Source: Verrucomicrobia bacterium LW23 (lineage in GTDB: Bacteria > Verrucomicrobiota > Verrucomicrobiia > Methylacidiphilales > UBA1321). From it: a DNA stretch of 64,000 nucleotides. The stretch is taken from NCBI GenBank assembly GCA_003054695.1, contig QAZA01000023.1, positions 62,001 to 126,000 on the forward strand, given 5' to 3'. The first letter of the stretch is position 1. Every line of letters begins with the position of its first letter. Below, piece after piece: positions 9,423 to 18,353 of this stretch. The position numbers and the translations under genes were made by a program. Below the pieces are notes generated by a model that was not told where the DNA came from, made no database searches, and saw nothing but the letters and a program-made list of their open reading frames with translations.

Positions 9423-9599
9423 CTAGCCCAGAGTTCCCCGAGCAAAGCGAGAGAACCCTGGGTAAGCAGTAGTTTCAGATCAACCCCAACGCAGGTTGTA
9501 TCCATCTGCGTCGCAAAGGGATGCGACCCGCGTTGAGGTCGTTCGATTTCGCGCCTTTACCCAGGGTTCTCTCGCTTCGCCCGGGGAACCCTGGGCTAG
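9423..9599. repeat. AGCCCAGGGTT-type long hairpin (family C, copy 1)
   Basis: 43-nt arms (9423-9465 and 9557-9599) are inverted complements with only a few mismatches; they start CTAGCCCAGAGTTCCCCG and end in the complementary ACCCTGGGCTAG. The loop holds a smaller inverted repeat around 9490-9535. Related half-sites (CCCTGGGCTA) are seen near 22575 and 25830, and a longer relative lies at 17879-18094. Confidence 0.75.
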
Positions 9600-9779
9600 G
9601 CTTTACAACCTCGTTGAGGTTGTCAGAGCCTTGCGAACATCTGTTCTTGAACCGCCATAATCCTAAAATAGATCCTTGCCTCAACACTGGCTTAAGGGTT
9701 GGCGACGACAACTCACGACAATCAGGCCCTCACTGACAGTGAGAGCACTTTCCCGATAGCTTGTCGAACGGCGGAGACG

Positions 9780-10070
9780 TTCCACAACATTGCCAAGGGT
9801 TGCCCGGAGCATTCTGAGGCAAGGACTACCCCGGGTAGGCTGGAATCAGGTACCCCACGCGAAGCGTTCTTCCGTCAGACCCTTCGCGCTCGTTCCTCGC
9901 GCGGGCGATGCTCAGAGCCGCAGAGAGTGCCTTGCACACGCATGAACCGAGCGCGAGTGGATCGAAGTAAGAACGCTTCGCGCAGGGTTCCTGAGGCGAA
10001 CTTTCCCGGGGTAGTCCTCGCATCAGAATGCTCCGGGCAACCTTGGGGTATGCTATGGAACCGCTCCGCG
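9780..10070. repeat. Giant palindromic repeat (family B, copy 1)
   Basis: A nested inverted repeat spanning about 290 bp: outer arms TTCCACAACATTGCC..., middle arms AAGGACTACCCCGGG / CCCGGGGTAGTCCTCG, inner arms CGCGAAGCGTTCTT / AAGAACGCTTCGCG. The inner 195 bp recur at 35071-35266 with high similarity. It is followed by further small hairpins (CCGCTCCGCGG at about 10064) before the pgi stop. Confidence 0.75.
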
Positions 10071-10216
10071 GTTCTCGGAGCGCCTTGTTCGTTCCGAATT
10101 CTGCTGCGAACGCTCAGCTCCGCCGTTCGCGGAGCCTTGTGCTCGGTCGATAGTATCTGCGAACGCCCGGGGCGAACAAGGGCCGGAATTCTCTCTCCTG
10201 CCAACGTGCCTTTCTC

Positions 10217-13200
10217 CTACTCCCCGTCCTGCTTGGGCGGGTTAATGGGGCCGGTGAGGCGGCGGAGCGGGATCGACTTCATGTTGGTGGGCAGAAGGCG
10301 GCGTAGCGGCGGGCGTAGCGGCGGGCGCGGAAGCGCGCCGGTCGTCGTCAGCGGATTGGCCGGGGGACGCGGGGGCGTGGGAGGAAGCGGAGGGGGGCCG
10401 CCAAACAGCGACGGGGCCGGGACGGGCGCGGGGGGCGGCTCAGGAGCGGGGGTGTACTCCTCCGCCACCGGCTCGGCCGCGGGAGTTTCCGCAACCGGCT
10501 CGGAATAGCTTTCCGCGATGGGAGCGCCGGGCTCGGAGTAGCCGAAGCTCTGGGGCTCGGGTGCGGGCTCGGACACCGGCTCGGAAGCGGGCTCAGGCTC
10601 AGGCGCGGGCGCCTCCGCAACGGGCTCCGCGTAGGGCTCCGGGGCGACGGGAGCGGGCGTTTCGGCCACCTCCAGCGGTGCGTCCGGCACGGGGATGGGC
10701 GCCTCGACAGCGGGGGCCTGCTCGGCGCTCGTCTCGCTAAACCAGGTGTTGGTGAGCGGCGGCGGCTCCGATTCAGCTCCGGCGACGGGTGTGGTCGGCT
10801 CCGGCACGTAGTCGGGCACGGGCTCGCTCAACGGGGCCTCGGGCGCGGCGGGCTCCAGGTCCACGGGGGCCAGGGCGACGGGCGCGGGCGCATCGGCAAA
10901 GGGCTCGGGAGCGGGGGCGTCAGCGGGGATTTCGGCCGCGGGTTCCACGTGCGCCACTTCGGTCGGCTCCACGGCCGGCATCGGCTGCGACTCGGGGATC
11001 GAGGCGATCATCTCCTCCGGCGTCGCGTCGGGCGCGTCGGCGGCGCTGCCGCTGTACTCGGCGGGGATGGCCGGGGTGCCGGTCTCCTCGGCCGGGATGG
11101 CGCCTTCGGGCTGCTCGAAGCCGAGCGACTCGATGGGGGCGGGCGGCGTCTCCGGCTGCACGGGCGCGTCGGGCGCCGGCTCGGAGAGCACGGGCTGGAT
11201 GGCGGGCGACAGATCGGCAGGCGCGGGCGCTACCTCGGCGGCGAACTCGCCGGAGGGCGTGGGCGCGGGCTCCGTGTAGGGCGCGGGCTCGGAGACGAAG
11301 TCCGAGATGGGCGCGGGGGCCGGCTCGAAGGAGCTGTCGGTCGACTCGGTCGGCACCGTGGCGATGGGCGCGGGCTCGCCGAAGGACGAGGGCTGATTCG
11401 GCGTGTCGATCAGGGTCGTCGGCGCTTCCGGAGCGGCCTCTGTCGGGCTGTAGGCCAGCGGCTGCGGAGGCGCGCTAAAGTCCTGGGAGGCAGAAGCTTC
11501 CGGCGCGGGCGGAACAGAGTCCGATGGCGCGATAAACTCGCTGGGCAGCGGCGCGTTCTCCACGGGAGCGGGCGCAAACGTATCGACAGGGGCCGGCCTG
11601 AAGTCCTGGACGGGTGCGGGCGCGGTGATGTCGCTGGTGACACCGAGTTCGGAGCTCGGGGCGGGCGCGAAGCCGGCGTCCACGTACGGGGCGGGCTCAG
11701 CCGTGGACTCAGGCGCGGGCTCGGGTACCGTGTCCGGCGCAGGTGCTTCCGTCGCAACGGGTTGCACGGCGTCGCTGGGGATGGGCTCCGCGACAGGCTC
11801 GGTGCTCTCCGCGGCGGGCGCGGGGGGGATGTCGGGAATCGGGGCGGCATCGCCTCTGTCCGTGGCGGCGGGCGCGGAGTCAGCCGGCGGCGCGTCTGCA
11901 ACCACTTCGGTGGCAGGCACTTCGGCCGAGGGCGCGATCGGTTCGCCGGGGGCGGGCTCGGGCGGCGCGGTTTGCTCCACCAGGCTGGAGATCTGCTCGG
12001 AGGCGGGCGCCGGCGGCTCCTGCGCGGCGGCTTCGGCAGCGGGGTCCGCGCTCTCCGATACAGCGGGCGCGGCCGGGGCGGGGATGATCGCCGGCACCAG
12101 GCTGGTGCTCAGCGTCTCGCCGGATTCCTTGGCTTTGGTGCGCAGCTTTTTGAAGTGGTTGATGAGGCCGCGCGTGGAGGAATCGTGCGTGGAGATGTCA
12201 GAGTCATCGGTCAGCTCGGGCAAGATCTTCTTGGCCAGCTGTTTACCGAGTTCGACGCCCCACTGGTCAAAGCTGTTGATGTTCCAGATAATGCCCTGCA
12301 CAAAAATCTTGTGCTCGTAAAGGGCGATGAGGCTGCCCAGCACGTGCGGGGTCAGCTTGGTAAACATGATGGAGTTTGTCGGCTTGTTGCCGGTAAACAC
12401 CTTGTGGGGGATGAGCGCTTCGAGAGCCTCGCCCTTCAGCCCTTCCCTGGTCAGCTCGGCGCGGACTTCGCTGAACGTCTTGCCTGTCATCAGCGCTTCC
12501 GTCTGCGCAAAGTAGTTGGAGAGCAACATGTTATGGTGCTCGCCAATGGGATTCTGGCTGATGGCCGGGGCGATAAAGTCGCACGGAATAAGGCGCGTGC
12601 CCTGGTGGATGAGCTGGTAAAACGCGTGCTGGCCGTTCGTCCCCGGCTCGCCCCACAGCACTGGGCCGGTCACGTAGTCGACCGGGCGGCCGTTGCGGTC
12701 CACGCTCTTGCCGTTGCTTTCCATGTCCCCCTGCTGAAAATAGGCCGCAAAGCGGTGCAGGTACTGGTCGTACGGCAAAATCGCGTGCGTTTGCGCGCCG
12801 AAGAAATTGCTATACCAGATGCCCAGCAGCGCCAGCGTCACCGGCAGGTTGGAGGAGAACTCCGCCGTGCGGAAATGCTCGTCCATGTCGTGGGCGCCCT
12901 GCAGCAGCTCCTCAAAGCGGTCCTGCCCAATGGCCAGGGCGATGGAGAGGCCGATGGCGGACCAGAGCGAGTAGCGGCCGCCAACCCAGTCCCAGAACTC
13001 GAACATGTTGGCGGTGTCGATGCCAAACTTGCTGACAGCGGCGGCGTTGGTGCTGAGCGCCACAAAGTGTTTGGCCACAAAGGCTTCGTCGCCCGCGGCT
13101 TTCAGGAACCACTCCTTGGCGCTGGTGGCGTTGGAGATGGTCTCCTGCGTCGTAAATGTCTTGGACGCAATGATAAACAGCGTCGTATCCGGCGCCAGGC

Positions 13201-13780
13201 TCTTGAGCGTCTCGGCAATGTGCGTGCCGTCCACGTTGCTCACAAAGTGCGCTTTGGGGCCGTCGCAGTAGGGCTTCAGCGCTTCGGTGGCCATCAGCGG
13301 GCCGAGGTCGGAGCCGCCGATGCCGATGTTGACGATGTCAGTAATCGGCTTGCCGGTGTAGCCTTTCCACTCGCCGCTGCGGATGGCGGTGGTGAACTCG
13401 CGCATGTGGGCCAGCACGGCGTTAACCTTGGGCATCACGTCCTCGCCGTCGGAGTAGATGGGGCGGTTGGAGCGGTTGCGCAGGGCGATGTGGAGGACGG
13501 AACGGCCTTCGGTGATGTTGATTTTCTCGCCGGAAAACATCTTTTCGATCCACCCGGCCAGATCGGCGTGGCGGGCGAGATCCCGCAGCAGCATCATGGT
13601 GTCGGTGGTGACGCGATTCTTGGAGAAATCGAGTAGAATATCACCAAAAGTGAGAGACAGGTTGGCAAAGCGGCTGTCATCTTCCGCGAACAAGTCGCGC
13701 ATTCGCCGTTGGGCGATCGCTTGATGATGCTCTTGGAGCGCTTTCCATGCCGGCGATTTAGTGAGCGAAGCGGTGGCCAT
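10217..13780 (-). CDS. pgi: Glucose-6-phosphate isomerase with a very long disordered C-terminal tail
   Basis: 1187 residues, twice the usual 550. Residues 1 to about 550 are a complete glucose-6-phosphate isomerase (glucose-6-P to fructose-6-P, glycolysis): SIS folds with [13 protein letters not shown], the signature [14 protein letters not shown], the active-site region [18 protein letters not shown] (Glu and His) and [16 protein letters not shown] with the catalytic Lys. Residues about 555-1187 are an extremely Pro/Ala/Glu/Ser-rich stretch made of PAPE-, PVAE- and EPAP-like units with no predicted fold or hydrophobic segment; it ends in a basic, Pro-rich patch ([13 protein letters not shown]). 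The frame is continuous with no stop or shift. ATG 13780 ([10 protein letters not shown]) has only a weak GAG upstream. The tail may tether or oligomerise the enzyme; its role is unknown. Confidence 0.93.
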   Translation of the reverse strand: MATASLTKSPAWKALQEHHQAIAQRRMRDLFAEDDSRFANLSLTFGDILLDFSKNRVTTDTMMLLRDLARHADLAGWIEKMFSGEKINITEGRSVLHIALRNRSNRPIYSDGEDVMPKVNAVLAHMREFTTAIRSGEWKGYTGKPITDIVNIGIGGSDLGPLMATEALKPYCDGPKAHFVSNVDGTHIAETLKSLAPDTTLFIIASKTFTTQETISNATSAKEWFLKAAGDEAFVAKHFVALSTNAAAVSKFGIDTANMFEFWDWVGGRYSLWSAIGLSIALAIGQDRFEELLQGAHDMDEHFRTAEFSSNLPVTLALLGIWYSNFFGAQTHAILPYDQYLHRFAAYFQQGDMESNGKSVDRNGRPVDYVTGPVLWGEPGTNGQHAFYQLIHQGTRLIPCDFIAPAISQNPIGEHHNMLLSNYFAQTEALMTGKTFSEVRAELTREGLKGEALEALIPHKVFTGNKPTNSIMFTKLTPHVLGSLIALYEHKIFVQGIIWNINSFDQWGVELGKQLAKKILPELTDDSDISTHDSSTRGLINHFKKLRTKAKESGETLSTSLVPAIIPAPAAPAVSESADPAAEAAAQEPPAPASEQISSLVEQTAPPEPAPGEPIAPSAEVPATEVVADAPPADSAPAATDRGDAAPIPDIPPAPAAESTEPVAEPIPSDAVQPVATEAPAPDTVPEPAPESTAEPAPYVDAGFAPAPSSELGVTSDITAPAPVQDFRPAPVDTFAPAPVENAPLPSEFIAPSDSVPPAPEASASQDFSAPPQPLAYSPTEAAPEAPTTLIDTPNQPSSFGEPAPIATVPTESTDSSFEPAPAPISDFVSEPAPYTEPAPTPSGEFAAEVAPAPADLSPAIQPVLSEPAPDAPVQPETPPAPIESLGFEQPEGAIPAEETGTPAIPAEYSGSAADAPDATPEEMIASIPESQPMPAVEPTEVAHVEPAAEIPADAPAPEPFADAPAPVALAPVDLEPAAPEAPLSEPVPDYVPEPTTPVAGAESEPPPLTNTWFSETSAEQAPAVEAPIPVPDAPLEVAETPAPVAPEPYAEPVAEAPAPEPEPASEPVSEPAPEPQSFGYSEPGAPIAESYSEPVAETPAAEPVAEEYTPAPEPPPAPVPAPSLFGGPPPLPPTPPRPPANPLTTTGALPRPPLRPPLRRLLPTNMKSIPLRRLTGPINPPKQDGE

Positions 13781-14174
13781 TTGAGGCTCACGGTAACCAG
13801 AGAGGGCCGCTTGTGGCAATCTCTTTAGGCGTGGCGGCGCATCTTTTTTTATGATTCGACTAAAAACCCGGCTATCCGGCTTATGTGCAAGGATTTATCG
13901 AGGCGCGAGATTTTCCGGCAAGCGGTGTGAAATCGTGTGACAAAGGCCCGCCGGCGACGTCCGGCAAGGCGCTAAGCTAAGAAGTTCGCACCTCTTGTTG
14001 ATTACGGAATTGCCCTTAACCCATCTTTTCAAATATCTTGTTGCGGGAAAATCCGCGCTCGGCGACATTGGCGGGCGGAAAAGCGGAGGGAAAGTGCGCA
14101 CTTGCTGATACAAGCGCTGCAACACCCACCGCCCCGGCGATTTTTACGGGACTCCTTAAGCATCAACATCATAC
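13781..14174. other. Divergent promoter region between pgi and the protein kinase gene
   Basis: 394 bp between divergent genes, AT-rich around 13985-14045. Both promoters should lie here, but I see no clear consensus pair and no palindromic operator. Confidence 0.4.
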
Positions 14175-15509
14175 ATGAGCGAGCTGTTCAAACCAGGCGA
14201 TCTGGTCGGCCTCGAACCCTCCGGGCAGACGTGCCGGATTGAGGAGTTTTTGGGCGGCGGCGGCCAGGGGGAAGTGTATTCCGCCCGCTATGGCGAGCGG
14301 GCCTGGGCGCTGAAGTGGTACTACCCGCAATCCGCCACGCAGGGGCAGCGCAAGGCGCTTGAGAAGCTCATCGACATCAAGATCAAGAGCTACAATTTCC
14401 CCTCGCCGGAGTTTCTGTGGCCCGAGTTTATGGCCTCGCGCCTGGGTTTCCCCGGCTACGGCTATCTGATGCCGTTGCGGGAGAGGAGGTTCCATGGCAT
14501 TGTGGACATCCTGAACCAGCAGGTGGACCCGAGCTTTCGCTCGCTCGTCAATGCCGGCATCAAGCTGGCGGACAGCTTTTTGTTGTTGCACAGCAAGGGG
14601 TTATGTTACTGCGACATCTCCTTTGGCAATGTGTTTTTCGACCCCGAAACGGGCGATATCATGATCTGCGACAACGACAACGTTGGCGTGGATGGCGAGA
14701 ACAACAGCGGCGTGCTGGGCACCCCGCGCTTTATGGCGCCGGAGGTGGTGACCGGCAAATCCAAGCCCAACATCCAGACGGACTTGTACTCGCTGGCGGT
14801 GCTGCTGTTTTACATGTTTTTTCTGCACCACCCGCTGGAGGGCCGGTTTGAGGCGGATATTCAGTGCATGGACCTGGCGGCGATGCAGAAGCTGTACGGC
14901 AAGGATGCGAAGTTTATCTTCGATCCCGACGACGAAAGCAACCGCCCGGTGCCTGGCCTGCACGATAATGCGCTGACCTTTTGGCCGCTCTACCCGCAGT
15001 TTTTGCGCGACATTTTTATCCGCGCCTTCACCAGCGGCATCAAGGACGCCAAGGACGGGCGCGTACGCGAGAGCGAGTGGCGCGCCGCCCTCTCCAAGCT
15101 GCGCGATCTGATCTACTACTGCCCCCAGTGCGGTGCGGAGAACTTTGTGCACGAGGGGCCCAACCCGCTCGACACTGTGCCCGAGAGCGTGTGCTGGGGC
15201 TGCGGCTGCGAGCTGACTGTCCCCTTTCGCCTGTGCGTGGGCCGGCAGACGGTGGTGCTGAATCAGGACACGAAAATCTTTACGCACCACGTGGACCCGC
15301 GCAAGCGCAACGACTTCTCCACCCCCGTGGCGGAGCTGGCCCAGCACCCCGTGCGCCCCGACGTGTGGGGCCTGAAGAACCTGAGCACCGCCAAATGGAC
15401 GACGCTGGGCCCCAACGGCAAGCAGCTGGAAGTCCCCCCCGGTCGCTCGGTGTCCATCGCCTACAACACCCGCATCCACTTCGGCACGTCCGAAGGGGTA
15501 ATTGTGTAA
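14175..15509 (+). CDS. Atypical protein kinase with zinc ribbon and FHA-like C-terminus
   Basis: 444 residues. Residues 20-300 are a protein-kinase fold: Gly-loop FLGGGGQGEVYSARYG, K47 in ALKWY, catalytic loop CYCDISFGN (D147, N152) in place of HRD...N, CDNDNVG (D166) in place of DFG, and GTPRFMAPEVV. These substitutions match the kinases that accompany vWA and PP2C partners in TerY-type stress systems, so the kinase is probably active on Ser/Thr. Residues about 315-350 form a zinc ribbon (CPQCG...CWGCGC). The end (WGLKNLSTAKWT, VPPGRSVSIAYNTRIHFG) resembles an FHA phosphopeptide-binding domain. No vWA or PP2C gene is in the window next to it. It is cytoplasmic, and the start at 14175 is the first ATG of the frame. 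Confidence 0.8.
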   Translation: MSELFKPGDLVGLEPSGQTCRIEEFLGGGGQGEVYSARYGERAWALKWYYPQSATQGQRKALEKLIDIKIKSYNFPSPEFLWPEFMASRLGFPGYGYLMPLRERRFHGIVDILNQQVDPSFRSLVNAGIKLADSFLLLHSKGLCYCDISFGNVFFDPETGDIMICDNDNVGVDGENNSGVLGTPRFMAPEVVTGKSKPNIQTDLYSLAVLLFYMFFLHHPLEGRFEADIQCMDLAAMQKLYGKDAKFIFDPDDESNRPVPGLHDNALTFWPLYPQFLRDIFIRAFTSGIKDAKDGRVRESEWRAALSKLRDLIYYCPQCGAENFVHEGPNPLDTVPESVCWGCGCELTVPFRLCVGRQTVVLNQDTKIFTHHVDPRKRNDFSTPVAELAQHPVRPDVWGLKNLSTAKWTTLGPNGKQLEVPPGRSVSIAYNTRIHFGTSEGVIV

Positions 15510-16166
15510 GAGGGAATGAGGGATGGGGGATGGGGGAGTATTTAACCACGAATGACACGAATAGGGCGGAGGGGAGAATGAGGAGCGGGGAATGGGGAGT
15601 TTTTTTTAACCACGGATCACACGGATTACACGGAATTTGCAGAGGGACGACAAAGGGGAGAGAGCACGAACGGCACAAATAGTTCGGTGACAATGTGAAA
15701 GAACCGTTTCCTTAAGAAAGTGCCCACGCTGGTCCTGTCACGCCCTGTTCCTCCCCTCCGAAAATTCCGTGTAATCCGTGTGATCCGTGGTTAAAAAACT
15801 CCCCTCCCTTTCCCCCATTCTCCCCTCTGCAATATTCGTGTCATTCGTGTCATTCGTGTTATTCGTGTTATTCGTGTTATTCGTGGTTAATTACTCCCCT
15901 CTCCCACTCCCTCCCACCCAAACGCCATCGCACGATTTTCAGCGCAGGCTGATTTTTTTGGCTTAATCTTTGATGGAGCAAGAAGTTGGTGGCATATTCT
16001 TTTTAGGCTTCCCATCCCCAATCACGTCTTGCTATTTGTTCCCCTCTTTTTCCAATCAGTCTGCGGAACCATGGACGGGTTGCAGCAGGACGGGCCGGGT
16101 GTGCGGGTGCCGGTAAGGAAAAATAAATCACCCTCTAAACCATCGATTACACGATTTCGTCTCTCT
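15510..16166. other. Intergenic region with accessory NACCACGGAT repeats
   Basis: About 650 bp. TTTAACCACGAATGACACGA (15541) and AACCACGGATCACACGGATT (15609) face their complements at 15760-15800 and 15830-15895, so the region could fold into a long hairpin. The inner right part is a tandem array of a 9-bp unit. The last 150 bp are the likely promoter of the next gene; no gene is seen. Confidence 0.55.
15834..15886. repeat. Tandem 9-bp repeat (ATTCGTGTC/T)n
   Basis: Six adjacent units of ATTCGTGTT or ATTCGTGTC ending in ATTCGTGGTTAA. It looks like an expanded copy of the single ATTCGTGTAATTCGTGGTTAA repeat found at several other places in the window (for example 19979-20005 and 33940-33960). 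Confidence 0.75.
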
Positions 16167-16730
16167 ATGAAAATGTCTGCTCTCCATAGCCTGCGCTCAG
16201 TTGCAATGGTTTTCACCCTGGCGCTGGCCGCTGTTTCCGCCGCAACCGTTTGCGCGTTCGCCGTCTCGGCAACCGACGTTGACGGCCGGTCCATCGCCCT
16301 TAACCCCGCCGGCAAAGTCTCGGTGGTGTTGTACCTTAACGGCGACCTGGACGAAGAAGCCCGCAAGATTTCCCAGGGCCTGGACAGCTATACCGGCCGT
16401 GGCGATTTTCAGGTTGCCCGCGTGGTGGACCTGCGCGGCGAAGTGCCCCCGGTAGCCCGCCAGACCGTCACGAAGGAAACCTTGAAGCAGCTGGATAAGG
16501 AAGCCGCGCGCCTGAAGCCCGTGTACGCCCGCAACGGCTGGGGCGGCAATCCCCGCTCGGATCTCAACACGGTACTCGACTTCCACGGCGGCACCCTGCG
16601 TGCGCTGGGCTGGACGCAGACGTACAACAGCGTGCAGGTGATTGTGTTCAACAAGAAGGGCGTAGAAGTGAAGCGCTTCGCCGCCTCCTCCGCCGCGCCG
16701 ATCATCACGGCCATCAAGGCTGCGTACTAA
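16167..16730 (+). CDS. Exported thioredoxin-fold-like protein without CXXC
   Basis: 187 residues. A signal peptide covers about residues 1-34 (MKMSALHSLRSVAMVFTLAL..., AxA-like site near AVSA). The body (GKVSVVLYLNGDLDEEARKI..., FQVARVVDLRGEVPPVARQ, VTKETLKQLDKEAARLKP, VLDFHGGTLRALG, VQVIVFNKKGVEVKRF) follows the alternating strand/helix order of thioredoxin-like YtfJ/redoxin proteins. The two redox cysteines are absent: the only Cys is in the signal region. It is probably periplasmic. ATG 16167 is preferred because the upstream frame does not look coding; ATG 16173 is an alternative. The gene ends at a strong terminator. Confidence 0.6.
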   Translation: MKMSALHSLRSVAMVFTLALAAVSAATVCAFAVSATDVDGRSIALNPAGKVSVVLYLNGDLDEEARKISQGLDSYTGRGDFQVARVVDLRGEVPPVARQTVTKETLKQLDKEAARLKPVYARNGWGGNPRSDLNTVLDFHGGTLRALGWTQTYNSVQVIVFNKKGVEVKRFAASSAAPIITAIKAAY

Positions 16731-16778
16731 GCGTGGAGTCCTGCCCGAAAGGGCGGGGCAACCAACCTCCCTTTCCAA

Positions 16779-16810
16779 AGCCCCGGCGCTTGCGTGCGCC
16801 GGGGCTTTTT
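16779..16810 (+). terminator. Strong Rho-independent terminator
   Basis: AGCCCCGGCGC pairs perfectly with GCGCCGGGGCT across a 6-nt loop, followed by TTTTTATTT. It lies 49 bp after the stop of the thioredoxin-fold-like gene. Confidence 0.9.
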
Positions 16811-16948
16811 ATTTGCGGGGTGAGGTGGAGAGGGGACTCGGCAGGGCAGAAGAATCTCCAGCGCGGCAAGTAATCCATTGACATCGCGGGGGCGGATGTG
16901 GTGAGATACGGCATCCACTCCACTCCTTTAAAGCAGATGTGCAACCCC

Positions 16949-17629
16949 ATGAAGCTCCAGATCCCCACCCCCTGCTCCCACTCCTTACGCCCTCTTGCCA
17001 AACGCTTCCCCGGCCTCCCCGCCGCCATCGTCAGCGCGCTGCTCCTCGCCGGCGTGCTCTGCCATCCTCTCTCACCTGCCTGCGCGGCGGATCCCCTGGA
17101 CCTGATGGAGGCCGGCACGGAGAACTTTGGGTGGAAGTTTGACAATGGACAGGAGTTCCCCGGCGCCAAGGGCGGTATCTCGGTGGACCAGGACGTGGTG
17201 TACAACACCAAACCCACCCTCAAACTCACCGGCGACTTTACGGACGGCGGCGCCTATGTGCGTGCCAACACGCGCTTTAACGCCAACGACATTACGGAAA
17301 TCTCCTTCTGGATCCGTAATGCCAGCCTCAGCAGCCTTACGCTGCGCCTGCTGGATACCACCAAGCAGTGCCACCAGTTTACGCTCAGCGTGAATCCCCA
17401 CGACGGCGAATGGCAGCAGGTCGTCTTCAAGCCGCAATCCCACTTTGCCAAGGAGGGCACGGTGGAAGGCAACAAGATCCTCCGCTACCAAAGCTGGGGC
17501 GGCGCCGCCGACAAGGAATGGCACGGCACCAACGGCGCGTTCGACATTATCATCGGCAAACCCTCCGACGGCAGCAGCAAAGTGGCGGAAATCTGGATTG
17601 CCGAGGTAAAGGTAACGCCAAAGGATTAG
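16949..17629 (+). CDS. Exported beta-sandwich protein, carbohydrate-binding-like
   Basis: 226 residues. The N-terminus has a long basic region followed by a hydrophobic core (LPAAIVSALLLAGVLC) and cleavage near ACAAD, so it is probably secreted or periplasmic. The mature part (NFGWKFDNGQEFPGAKGG, YNTKPTLKLTGDFTDGGAYV, ITEISFWIRN, LTLRLLDTTKQCHQFTLSV, EWQQVVFK, EIWIAEVKV) reads like a galactose-binding jelly roll, as in CBM-type modules of glycan-degrading proteins. There is no catalytic domain. An ATG 12 nt upstream (16937) is also possible, and neither start has a clear ribosome binding site. It is monocistronic: a terminator lies upstream and repeats follow. Confidence 0.6.
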   Translation: MKLQIPTPCSHSLRPLAKRFPGLPAAIVSALLLAGVLCHPLSPACAADPLDLMEAGTENFGWKFDNGQEFPGAKGGISVDQDVVYNTKPTLKLTGDFTDGGAYVRANTRFNANDITEISFWIRNASLSSLTLRLLDTTKQCHQFTLSVNPHDGEWQQVVFKPQSHFAKEGTVEGNKILRYQSWGGAADKEWHGTNGAFDIIIGKPSDGSSKVAEIWIAEVKVTPKD

Positions 17630-18353
17630 CGGGGACTGGGGAGGAGGAGAAGGGAAGAGGGGAAGAGAAGAAGGGAATTTTACCACGGAAAGCAGGCGAA
17701 GGGGGAACCAGAAACGGGGAGGGGAGAAAGGGGGATGTCGGATCGGTTTATGATTCTGCATGGCGTATTACTGTGCCTACTGACAGTTGCGCAGCGGAAA
17801 TTTTAATCGCCAAGGGGGAAAATCCGTTGTCCAGAGCGATTTCAACCCGCATGTAACTGCGTGGGGCATCCCTCCATCCGATGCGCCGACGGCGCAAAAC
17901 ATCTCGTAGCCCAGGGTAAGGTCTGCCGCAGCCCTGGGTGAGGAAGGATAAGGAACGCGTCCTGAAGGGACGCCCCAATTCTTGACGCCAATAGATGAGG
18001 AGTCCCTTCAGGACGCAATTCGTGGGCTCTGTCACCCAGGGCTGCGGCAGACCTTACCCTGGGCTACGAGATGTTTTGCGCCATTGGCGCATCGGAAGTC
18101 GTTACAGCTCCGTTACATACAACTTAAAGCCACTCCAGATAATTGTCCCAGCGCAATGACTTTCCGCGCAGTGCAATATTCCCCCTTTCTCCCCTCCCCC
18201 TTTCTGGTTCCTCACTTCGCCTGCTTTCCGTGGTAAAGCTCCCCTGCCCCCTGTCCCCCGCCTGCGCCTGCGTTAAACACCCCTGCAGTTGCAATCCACA
18301 AAAAATGTGCAAGGCCGCTTGCCATTTGGATAGAGAATCGGTTTGATCTGCCG
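17630..18353. other. Intergenic region with a 216-bp hairpin
   Basis: About 720 bp between same-strand genes, dominated by the palindrome at 17879-18094. The last 100 bp (GGATAGAGAATCGG...) should hold the lpxC promoter; no clear consensus is seen. No gene. Confidence 0.5.
17879..18094. repeat. 216-bp hairpin repeat, AGCCCAGGGT type (family C, copy 2)
   Basis: Two 63-nt arms (17879-17941 and 18032-18094) are near-perfect complements: CGATGCGCCGACGGCGCAAA..., then CTCGTAGCCCAGGGTAAGG. Inside, GCGTCCTGAAGGGAC (17957-17971) pairs with its complement (18002-18016). It shares the ACCCTGGGCTA core with 9423-9599 and the half-sites near 22575 and 25830. Confidence 0.85.

Larger units (their letters stand above)
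8942..10216. other. Repeat-filled gap of about 1.3 kb with no convincing gene
   Basis: Divergent from nothing: the genes on both sides are on the minus strand. It holds the promoter of the 433-residue gene near 8942-9070, a GTCGACATTTCC repeat at 9121-9180 related to 33716-33772, one accessory repeat of the type AACCACGGAAAACACGGATT near 9268, the AGCCCAG hairpin at 9423-9599 and the giant palindrome at 9780-10070. Open frames here merely read through the repeats. Confidence 0.6.

Noticed and set aside
9121-10216. Insertion sequence or transposase remnant in the repeat-filled gap
   Set aside because: No transposase-like peptide is found in any frame; only palindromic repeats are present.
9699-10508. 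269-codon frame through the giant palindrome
   Set aside because: It reads repeats and then antisense pgi tail; no independent coding evidence.
10949-13636. 895-codon open frame on the plus strand across pgi
   Set aside because: It is the antisense shadow of pgi and its GC-rich tail; composition is Arg/Gly-rich with no known motif, while the minus frame has full PGI signatures.
15834-15886. Possible CRISPR-like array
   Set aside because: The 9-bp units are directly adjacent without spacers; it is a simple tandem repeat.
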